From Adlercreutzia sp910585575 (GTDB lineage: Bacteria; Actinomycetota; Coriobacteriia; Coriobacteriales; Eggerthellaceae): 64,000 bases of DNA. Under the pieces are notes generated by a model. The model searched no databases and had not been told where the DNA came from. It saw nothing but the letters and a program-made list of their open reading frames with translations. The number at the start of each line of letters is the position of its first letter. Within the stretch, counting starts at the first letter, position 1. The stretch lies in NCBI RefSeq assembly GCF_951801035.1, contig NZ_CATOKT010000002.1; one strand, given 5' to 3'. Below are positions 54,986 through 61,600 of the stretch, piece after piece. Made by a program: the position numbers and the translations under genes.

Positions 54986-55315
54986 GGGCACTCCTTTGGA
55001 TGCGAACGGGCGGTCATGGCGGTGAAGGCTTGGCGGCAGGGGGAGAGCGGTCCAGGGCTTTCTCCGCCAGTTTCGGCGTTGTCAATTATACAAGCCTCAG
55101 TACGTCTCAAGAAATACCAGATAAAGGGGGTGTTTAGGAAGGGTGTTTATAAAGATAAACAGCGAATTTCTCCGGCGGTCGATGTGCCGAGAGCAGCCAG
55201 CGACCTAAAGTGGGTCCCGCAAAAGCCGCCGAGCTGGATGCAGGAAGGCCGGCAGGCGCTGGGTACGAACACTTGGTGCCGAGGCGGCGTAGGGAGAGAT
55301 AAGAGGAGGGTTCCC
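54986..55315. promoter_or_regulatory. divergent control region, LuxR / flavin reductase
   Basis: In this 330-base gap the minus strand carries TATAAT (55085-55090) with TG before it, a likely luxR promoter. A direct repeat GGGTGTTTA at 55128-55136 and 55141-55149 overlaps a dyad TGTTTA / TAAACA (55144-55161). These AT-rich sites are candidate LuxR binding sites for activating the reductase gene. Confidence 0.55.
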
Positions 55316-56932
55316 ATGAACACCATCGAAGCCAACCAGGGTATCAGCCGTCGCGGTCTTTTTAAGTTGGGCGGACTTACCGCTGCCACCATGGCCGGCG
55401 CTTCGCTTCTCAGCGGATGCGGCCAGCCGCGTCAGGCCGGCACCCCCACCGCCGAGACCGGAGCAGCCGTCTCCGATGGCACGCCGAGCTTCTTGGTCGC
55501 GCCCGAGCCTATTGCCAACCCTGATGAAACCCGTGAGTTCGAGGTTGTCGTCGTAGGCGCCGGCGTTTCAGGTATGGCCGCTGCCATGTCCGCGGCTGAG
55601 GCGGGTGCCAAGACGGCTTGCGTTCAGCGTGAGATTGCGCCGTCGTCCCAGGGCAATATGGCGGCCTCGGTGGACTTGGAGCAGACGAGCGAAGCGGCCA
55701 AGCAGGCGCTGATCAGCTACCTCATCACGTTGGGCCAGCATCGCAGCAATCGCGCTCTGCTCGAGGTGTGGGCCGATAACTCCTACGAGGCCCTTGCCTG
55801 GTTCAAGGAGGCAGCGGCCAAGGGCGGCGTAGAGGTGAATCCCGACGAGCCTCAGGCTGATCGCGTGCTCGACATCAACGGGTATAAGGTGTACCTGCAT
55901 GCCAACACCTATTTCGGCATCGGCCACGATGAGGTGGTGAAGGCCATCGAGCCCACGGCCACGGCCGCTGGCGTTGAGTTTTTCTTCGAGTGCCCTGCTG
56001 TGCAGCTGGTCACCGATGAGGGCGGTCGCGTGACGGGCGTGGTGTGCGAAGAGGGTGGCAAGAACGTGCTCTTCAACGCTTCCAAGGGCGTTATTCTGGC
56101 TACGGGCGACTACCAGTGCGACGAGGAGATGGTGGCCTACTACTGTCCCGATATCGTCGGCTTCCCGCCGTGCCAGATCAACCGTACCGGCGACGGCCAC
56201 AAGATGGGCGTATGGGCTGGCGGCGAAATCGAGCCGACCACGCATACGAAGATGATTCACGATGCCCGCGTCGGCCGCGTCGACACGCCGCATCTGCTGG
56301 TGAACACCAAGGGTGAGCGCTTCATGTGCGAAGGCCCCATGCAGGGTTACCTGAACAATTACGTGCGCGAAGTTATCCACGAGACGGGGGACCCCACGGC
56401 GGGCAACCTCTATACCGTGGTGGATGCGAAATGGCAGGAGCAGATTGTCGAGTGGAAGGCCCTCGATCCCGAGATCGACGCATCGAACTGCAAGTGGTAC
56501 TACGAGGGCAACACCATCGAGGAGGCTTGCGCCGCCATGGCCGCTGATACTGAATCGGGCGGCTATACGCTGGATCCTGCTGCGGTGCAGGCGACGGTGG
56601 ATCGCTATAACGAACTGTGCGCCAAGGGAGCCGATGACGACTTCGGCAAGAACCCCGTGTTCATGCGCGCCCTCGAGAATCCGCCGTTCATCATTGTGCC
56701 CCACGAGTTCGGTTTTGGCCTATCGGCCATCATCGGCGGCCTGTTGGTCAATGCCGACAACCAGGTGCTGAAGGCGGAGGAGCACACGCCCATCGAGGGT
56801 CTCTTCGCCGTGGGCAATGTGTCCGGCTGCTTCTACGGCGGCGTTGACTACCCCATGGACGTCCTGGGCCTCTCCATTGGCCGTGCCATCACGGGCGGCT
56901 ATGTAGCTGGCAAGCACGTGGCAAGCTTGTAG
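55316..56932 (+). CDS. TAT-exported lipoprotein-like flavin-dependent reductase (fumarate/urocanate-reductase superfamily)
   Basis: The 538-residue protein has a TAT signal (SRRGLFKLGG near residues 11-20) ending in a lipobox-like LLSGC. FAD-binding VVVGAGVSGMAAAMSAAEAG is near residues 75-95, GVILATGDYQ in the middle, and the C-terminal FAD motif LFAVGNVSGCFYGG. No CxxCH heme motif is present, so electrons must come from a separate cytochrome or quinol partner. Related gut Eggerthellaceae enzymes reduce C=C bonds of varied acids for anaerobic respiration. The substrate is unassigned. AAGAGGAGGG precedes ATG 55316. Confidence 0.88.
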   Translation: MNTIEANQGISRRGLFKLGGLTAATMAGASLLSGCGQPRQAGTPTAETGAAVSDGTPSFLVAPEPIANPDETREFEVVVVGAGVSGMAAAMSAAEAGAKTACVQREIAPSSQGNMAASVDLEQTSEAAKQALISYLITLGQHRSNRALLEVWADNSYEALAWFKEAAAKGGVEVNPDEPQADRVLDINGYKVYLHANTYFGIGHDEVVKAIEPTATAAGVEFFFECPAVQLVTDEGGRVTGVVCEEGGKNVLFNASKGVILATGDYQCDEEMVAYYCPDIVGFPPCQINRTGDGHKMGVWAGGEIEPTTHTKMIHDARVGRVDTPHLLVNTKGERFMCEGPMQGYLNNYVREVIHETGDPTAGNLYTVVDAKWQEQIVEWKALDPEIDASNCKWYYEGNTIEEACAAMAADTESGGYTLDPAAVQATVDRYNELCAKGADDDFGKNPVFMRALENPPFIIVPHEFGFGLSAIIGGLLVNADNQVLKAEEHTPIEGLFAVGNVSGCFYGGVDYPMDVLGLSIGRAITGGYVAGKHVASL

Positions 56933-57145
56933 GCGCTCATGCGGCAAGCAGGCGCGTGGCGGCGAAGTGCTGCTGTGCCGAGGGCTTGCAAATGTTGGCA
57001 AAGCCGGGGGTTTGTGCGCGTTGAGCGCTGGAGGAGCCGTAGGGCCTTTCGCCTCAGGAGCCTAAGGGATCAGCTCACGAGGCGGGAAGAGCTCCGCAGG
57101 AAAAGCCTCACAGGAAGAACCCCACGCCTATTTAACCCTCCCTCT

Positions 57146-57173
57146 GCGAAGGCCCGCTTATGCGGGCCTTCGC
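57146..57173. terminator. bidirectional hairpin between reductase and rhaM
   Basis: GCGAAGGCCCGC (57146-57157) pairs perfectly with 57162-57173 around a 4-base loop between convergent genes. No T-tract of note follows on either strand. Confidence 0.65.
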
Positions 57174-57206
57174 TGGTGCCTGAGGGAAAGCGACAGACCG
57201 CTGACG

Positions 57207-57518
57207 CTAATCCAAATGGAACAGCACGGGCAGGTCGACGCTGACGGGGGAGTTGTCCTCGTTGGTTTCCATGATGTCGGCCATGAAGTCCCACCACTTG
57301 CGATTGATGGCGGTGTCGGCGCCGGCGGCCCACTTCTCGGGGTCGTCAATTTCGATGTAGCCGAACAGCGTGAGGGTGTCCGGATCGAGCGCGATGGTGT
57401 AGTTACGGCCGCCGTGCTCGTGGATCATGTCGATCATCTCGGGCCACAGCTCATTGTGGCGCCGCTCGTACTCTTCCTCCATGCCAGGGTAGAGCTTCAT
57501 CTTGAATGTCTTGATCAT
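57207..57518 (-). CDS. rhaM: L-rhamnose mutarotase
   Basis: The 103-residue ferredoxin-like protein has the RhaM signatures YERRHNELWPEM, NYTIALDPDT, LFGYIEIDD and WWDFMADIMETN. It interconverts L-rhamnose anomers. No rhamnose catabolic genes are in the window, so it stands alone. GAGGAGGACCC precedes the ATG. Confidence 0.9.
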   Translation of the reverse strand: MIKTFKMKLYPGMEEEYERRHNELWPEMIDMIHEHGGRNYTIALDPDTLTLFGYIEIDDPEKWAAGADTAINRKWWDFMADIMETNEDNSPVSVDLPVLFHLD

Positions 57519-57667
57519 GGGTCCTCCTCGGGGCATCAGCTCGGGTTCGCTTAGTGGCTGCGCTCATTATAGAGAGCGAGCCCTGCTCGGGAGCTGTCGC
57601 GTCACATTTGGCACGGGCTTGAAATTCTCCCGTGCCTCTCGCAGGGCAACGTTCCTTGCGTAATGAG
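57519..57667. other. upstream of rhaM
   Basis: This 149-base stretch holds no recognisable gene; the rhaM promoter is presumably here. Confidence 0.4.
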
Positions 57668-57834
57668 ATTCTCGAAAAATGGTCTGAAAAGTGCGGTTTA
57701 GCAGGAACAGCGCAACAGCTTCCGTTAGTGACCTGCGGAAACAGCGCTCGCGCTTCAGGAGGTGGGGTAGGTTTGGCCTGGAATGCGCGGTTTAGCATGC
57801 TAAACCGCGCATTCCAGGCCATTTTTCGAGAATG
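57668..57834. repeat. 167-bp nested palindromic element on the 3' side of paralogue 2
   Basis: A 15-base outer inverted pair (57668-57682, 57820-57834) encloses a first unit ending TGCGGTTTAGCA (57669-57703), a 72-base spacer and a perfect 46-base palindrome at 57776-57821. The central half of that palindrome is GCGGTTTAGCA joined to its complement. The other element, at 59210-59374, has the same order of parts. Confidence 0.85.
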
Positions 57835-58099
57835 GAGTTTGCCTTACTGATTGCTTGGCACTGTGTTTTGTCTGGCTCTAGATACTGCCAAGTTGTTTGC
57901 AGAAGAAGGATCGCACGCTGTGCTCTTGCTAGGTTTTCGTGCGCTGCGTCTCCGCTCGCTTTTCGTGCGCTGTGTCCCAGCGAGACCCTCGTGTACGGCG
58001 CCCTCGCTAGACTCTCGCGAGCTGTGCCATAATGAGGCCCTCATGCGCTACTCTCTGGCTCGGCTCTTGCGTGTTGCGATCCCGCCCGTTGCTCGCGTG
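57835..58099. other. region between repeat and paralogue 2
   Basis: It shows imperfect repeats of TTCGTGCGCTG and CTCGC near 57939-58022 and no gene. The nuclease gene ends at 58100. Confidence 0.45.
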
Positions 58100-59083
58100 T
58101 CAATTGGCTCCACGCATCCAGGTGCTGTTGAGATAACCGTCGAGGTTCCAGCCCAAGCTGAAGAGTAACTGCTGGTTGTGAGCGAAGGACGTGCTCTTTG
58201 GATTGAGGCGGCGTCCTCTGCGCTGGGCTGCCTGCTCGGCAATGTGATGCATGGCTTGCGGGCTGGCCAGCTGCTTTGTGGTGACCGTTATCACCTTGAA
58301 CCCTTTAGCCTCAAGGGCCAGACGTTTGGTGGCATCCCGAGAGATCTGCTGAGGGGTAAGGTGCTCGGCGTTTGAGTCGTACTCGATGACCAATTTGGAC
58401 TCACGATGGAGCAGATCGGGTACGAGAGATCCCCGATCGGTCATGGTCTGGGTCTTGTGTCCCGAAGCGAGACGCTGGTTCGCCTGAAAGCCAGCCAGTT
58501 GAAAGCCGCCGAGTCGATAGGGGAGTTCGAGCACCATGGAGAGGAAGGATTCTGGTGGAGAGGCGGTTCTTTCGCTCAAGAACGGAAGTGTTTTCCGGGC
58601 TGCTTTTACGCCGGGAAGCCCCGCGTTTTTCTCGATGAAGTTTGCCAGTTTACGAGTTGTGGTGAGAGGCTGACGACTCTCCAGGCTCCCTCGCTGCAGT
58701 GGGTCTATGAAGAAGAGGCTGCACAAGGCATTGCCTGCTCGCACGAGCTCGTGAAGGGACATGCTTCGGGCAAGCTGTACAAAGCAAAGTTCGGGGCAAG
58801 CGATAAAGACCCCGCTTGCAATAAGCAGGAAAGGTTTGCCCGGCAGCGCGAATGTGCATGCGTGCGCGCGGACGCCCTCGATGGGCCAAGCGGTGCGTGT
58901 GGGGACGAGCAGCTCGTAGGGCTGGGGTATCTGTGGCAGTGTTTCGGCAAGATACTCTGCCAGTTGCAGCGTTGGGGCGCAGTCTTTGAGGGCGGACCGA
59001 TCGACGCGCGAAAGACTGCCAACGTCCCATGGAAACGTCAGCCAGAATGAAAACGCCGATGTGCCGTAAAGGAAAGCTCTCAT
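58100..59083 (-). CDS. DUF559/Vsr-like nuclease-fold protein, paralogue 2
   Basis: This 327-residue paralogue of the 37599-38603 protein has FLYGTSAFSFWL at the start, PELCFVQLARSMSLHELV in the middle and a C-terminal VPDLLHRESKLVIEYDSNAEH then KVITVTTKQL. The Asp, Glu-Tyr-Asp and Thr-x-x-Gln-Leu positions match paralogue 1. Only moderate identity over the full length indicates old duplication. No ribosome site is strong (CACTCCCTTC before ATG). It is bracketed by two 165-167-bp palindromic elements. Confidence 0.7.
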   Translation of the reverse strand: MRAFLYGTSAFSFWLTFPWDVGSLSRVDRSALKDCAPTLQLAEYLAETLPQIPQPYELLVPTRTAWPIEGVRAHACTFALPGKPFLLIASGVFIACPELCFVQLARSMSLHELVRAGNALCSLFFIDPLQRGSLESRQPLTTTRKLANFIEKNAGLPGVKAARKTLPFLSERTASPPESFLSMVLELPYRLGGFQLAGFQANQRLASGHKTQTMTDRGSLVPDLLHRESKLVIEYDSNAEHLTPQQISRDATKRLALEAKGFKVITVTTKQLASPQAMHHIAEQAAQRRGRRLNPKSTSFAHNQQLLFSLGWNLDGYLNSTWMRGAN

Positions 59084-59209
59084 GAAGGGAGTGTAAGCGA
59101 GAATTTAGGAATGCGAGGAGGTTATTTGGGAGTTCACCATATTCCCCGAGAGTTGTGCGTGGCCTAGCTAGTTTCTGCTCTAGCAATTGGTGGGCTAGCC
59201 AGGGCGTTT
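59084..59209. other. upstream of paralogue 2
   Basis: There is no gene. Short direct copies of CTAGC occur (59164-59198). It leads into the second palindromic element. Confidence 0.4.
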
Positions 59210-59374
59210 GCAAAATTGTTCTGAAAAGTACGGTTTAGCAGGAGCGCTTGGGTTTTTCGTTTACAGACGAACTTTTGACCAGGGGCTATGCGGGGTGGCT
59301 ACTCTCGCGCACGAAGAGGCGTTCTGAAATTGACGGTTTATCATGAGAAACCGTCAATTTCGGGTCAATTTTGC
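59210..59374. repeat. 165-bp nested palindromic element on the 5' side of paralogue 2
   Basis: A 9-base outer pair (GCAAAATTG 59210-59218, complement 59366-59374) encloses a unit ending ACGGTTTAGCA (to 59240), an 80-base spacer, and a palindrome of GAAATTGACGGTTT and its complement (59325-59360). The layout and length nearly equal those of 57668-57834, while the spacers differ. Confidence 0.85.
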
Positions 59375-59659
59375 TGCAGGGTGCATGGGGCATGACGTTT
59401 TGTGCGGGGGCTTGGTCGTGGGGCGGGCGTGGGTGCGGGGCAGCTGTGGGGTGGATGTGAGCGGCGATGGGCCAAGGTTAATAGCAGCTCGGGGAGATGG
59501 CGGCTGAGGAAGCAGCCTCATGCATGATGATGCAAGACGCGCGTCGTGACGTGTGATAAGAGGAGCCGCGACCTTGAACAGACTCCCACTTCTTGGACAA
59601 AAGAAACAGGAGGCAGTCCAAAATGGTCGTGGCTCTTTTGGCGAAAGCTTGTAAGACGC
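59375..59659. other. intergenic, downstream of the UPF0210 gene
   Basis: It holds a structured segment: GAGCCGCGACC (59563-59573) pairs with GGTCGTGGCTC (59625-59635), enclosing TTGGAC / GTCCAA (59593-59598, 59616-59621). On the plus strand CTCTTTT follows. It could be a terminator or small structured RNA. The remainder has no gene. Confidence 0.5.
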
Positions 59660-61024
59660 TTAGTTCTTCAGCGAGTTCAAAGGTGCGGGCATGCGGCCGC
59701 CGCGGTGGGCGAAGACGGTGCCGGCGTAGGGGTTTACGGGCATGACCGGGGCGTAGCCGAGCAGGCCGCCGAAGTCGAGCTGGTCGCCTACCGACTTGCC
59801 GATAGCGGGAATGAGGCGCACGGCGGTGGTCTTGCAGTTGATCATGCCGATGGCGCATTCGTCGGCGATGATGCCGAAGATGGCTTCCTGGGTGGTGTCG
59901 CCCGGCACGGCGATCATGTCGAGGCCCACGGAGCACACGCAGGTCATGGCCTCCAGTTTCTCGATGGACAGCGCACCGTCCTCGGCTGCGCGAATCATGC
60001 CGGCGTCCTCGGAGACGGGAATGAAGGCGCCGGACAGGCCGCCCACGCTGGAGCTTGCCATAACGCCGCCCTTTTTCACGGCGTCGTTCAACATGGCCAG
60101 GGCCGCTGTGGTGCCGGGGCCGCCGCACTGGCCTACGCCAATGGCCTCGAGGATTTCGGCCACGGAATCACCCTCGGCCGGGGTGGGGGCCAACGACAGG
60201 TCCAGGATGCCCTTCTGCACGCCCAAGCGGCGCGACGCCTCGCGGGCCATGAGCTCGCCGGCGCGGGTGATCTTGAAGGCGGTGGCCTTGATGGCCTCGG
60301 CCACGGTGGTGAGGTCGGCCTCCTTCGGCAGGTCGGCCAGGACGGCGCGCACCACACCGGGGCCCGATACGCCCACGTTCACCACTTCGTCGGCCTCGCC
60401 CGAACCGTGGAAAGCGCCGGCCATGAAGGGGTTGTCCTCCACGGCGTTGCAGAACACTACCAGCTTGCCGGCGCCGATGCACTGGCGGTCGGCGGTCAGC
60501 TCGGCGGCGCGCTTGATGATGCCGGCCATCTTGAAAGCGGCATCCATGTTGATGCCGGCGCGGGTGGAGCCCACGTTCACCGAAGCGCACACGCGCTCGG
60601 TGGTAGCCAGGGCCTCGGGGATGGAGTCCATGAGCTTGTGGTCGGCGCGGGTGGCTCCCTTGTGCACGAGCGCCGAGAAGCCGCCCACGAAGTCGACGCC
60701 CACCTCGGCGCCGGCGCGGTCCATGGCGCGGGCGATGGGGGAGAGGTCGTCGGCGGTGACGGCGGCGCAGATTTCCGCGATGGGGGTGACCGAGATGCGC
60801 TTGTTCACAATGGGAATGCCGAATTCGCGCTCCAGCTGCTCGGCCGTGGGTACCAGCTTCTCGGCGGCCGAGGTCATGCGGTCGTAGACCTTGGTGGCCA
60901 GTGCGTCCACGTCGGCGTCGACGCAACCGCGCAAATTGATGCCCAGGGTGATGGTGCGGATGTCCAGGTTCTGTTTGGACACCATGGCCAGCGTTTCGGC
61001 AATTTCAGCAGGGGTGATCTGCAT
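59660..61024 (-). CDS. UPF0210/PFL-family protein
   Basis: The 454-residue protein belongs to the UPF0210 (DUF711) family by length and by motifs DIRTITLGINLRGC, STRAGINMDAAFKMAG, GQCGGPGTTAALAML and GRMPAPLNSLKN. Its function is unproven; it often pairs with an ACT-domain protein of the UPF0237 type, which is not seen here. AAGGAGCTC precedes ATG 61024. An upstream in-frame extension lacks family sequence. Confidence 0.9.
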   Translation of the reverse strand: MQITPAEIAETLAMVSKQNLDIRTITLGINLRGCVDADVDALATKVYDRMTSAAEKLVPTAEQLEREFGIPIVNKRISVTPIAEICAAVTADDLSPIARAMDRAGAEVGVDFVGGFSALVHKGATRADHKLMDSIPEALATTERVCASVNVGSTRAGINMDAAFKMAGIIKRAAELTADRQCIGAGKLVVFCNAVEDNPFMAGAFHGSGEADEVVNVGVSGPGVVRAVLADLPKEADLTTVAEAIKATAFKITRAGELMAREASRRLGVQKGILDLSLAPTPAEGDSVAEILEAIGVGQCGGPGTTAALAMLNDAVKKGGVMASSSVGGLSGAFIPVSEDAGMIRAAEDGALSIEKLEAMTCVCSVGLDMIAVPGDTTQEAIFGIIADECAIGMINCKTTAVRLIPAIGKSVGDQLDFGGLLGYAPVMPVNPYAGTVFAHRGGRMPAPLNSLKN

Positions 61025-61192
61025 GGGAGCTCCTTCGGTTCCGCGTCTGCTGCGCCCGATGCGCAGGCCGTCAATGAGGTTGCCGAACAGTCTAGCAAAT
61101 CTGAAAAGCGGACGGGGGTGCGCCTGTGTCAAGGGCGCTTCGGGGGCCGTGAGCAGTCGTCCTTGCAGGCGCCTTATGTCTCGGACGGATGA

Positions 61193-61597
61193 CTAGGCAC
61201 CCGTTTCGTCCGTGGGCTCCTCATCCGTGCCGCTCTCTGCCTTCGCCTCCGCTTCGGCGGCGGCTTGGGCGGTCTCCTCCTTGGCGGCGAACTCTTCCAG
61301 CGCTGCCAGGAACTCGTCGGCCTCGGGGGCGTAGCTCAGGTCTTCAGGATGCGGAAGGGTACCGGCGGCTAAGGGGCCCAAGGGGCCGCCGAAACAGTCA
61401 TCCCAATAGGCACGACCCAGCTGCGAGGCGGGCACCTCCGGGTCAAGCTCGAAGGCCTCGCACACCCAGCGCGGAATGGGCGTCAGGTTCATGAGTCCGA
61501 ACAAGAGCAGCAGACTGAGGAAGGTGCCGATTGCCTGCACGTTCTGGCGGCGCTTCACGGCGCGGTCCACAGCGTTGGTTTCGGGGGCAATTCTCAC
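61193..61597 (-). CDS. single-pass membrane protein of unknown function
   Basis: The 134-residue protein has one hydrophobic helix (QAIGTFLSLLLLFGLMNL, residues 20-37), then a Pro/Trp-containing region (PRWVCEAF, YWDDCFGG) with two Cys, and a long Glu/Ala-rich acidic C-terminus. No family is recognised. It lies 3 bases after the kinase-like gene, so it is probably co-transcribed with it. Confidence 0.65.
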   Translation of the reverse strand: MRIAPETNAVDRAVKRRQNVQAIGTFLSLLLLFGLMNLTPIPRWVCEAFELDPEVPASQLGRAYWDDCFGGPLGPLAAGTLPHPEDLSYAPEADEFLAALEEFAAKEETAQAAAEAEAKAESGTDEEPTDETGA

Positions 61598-61600
61598 GGC

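Noticed and set aside
57451..57822. 123-residue minus-strand ORF over the rhaM start
   Set aside because: It overlaps rhaM and the palindrome and has no coding character.
59546..61192. 548-codon plus-strand ORF
   Set aside because: It is antisense to the well-recognised UPF0210 gene and rich in Gly/His/Val as expected from a reverse-frame shadow.
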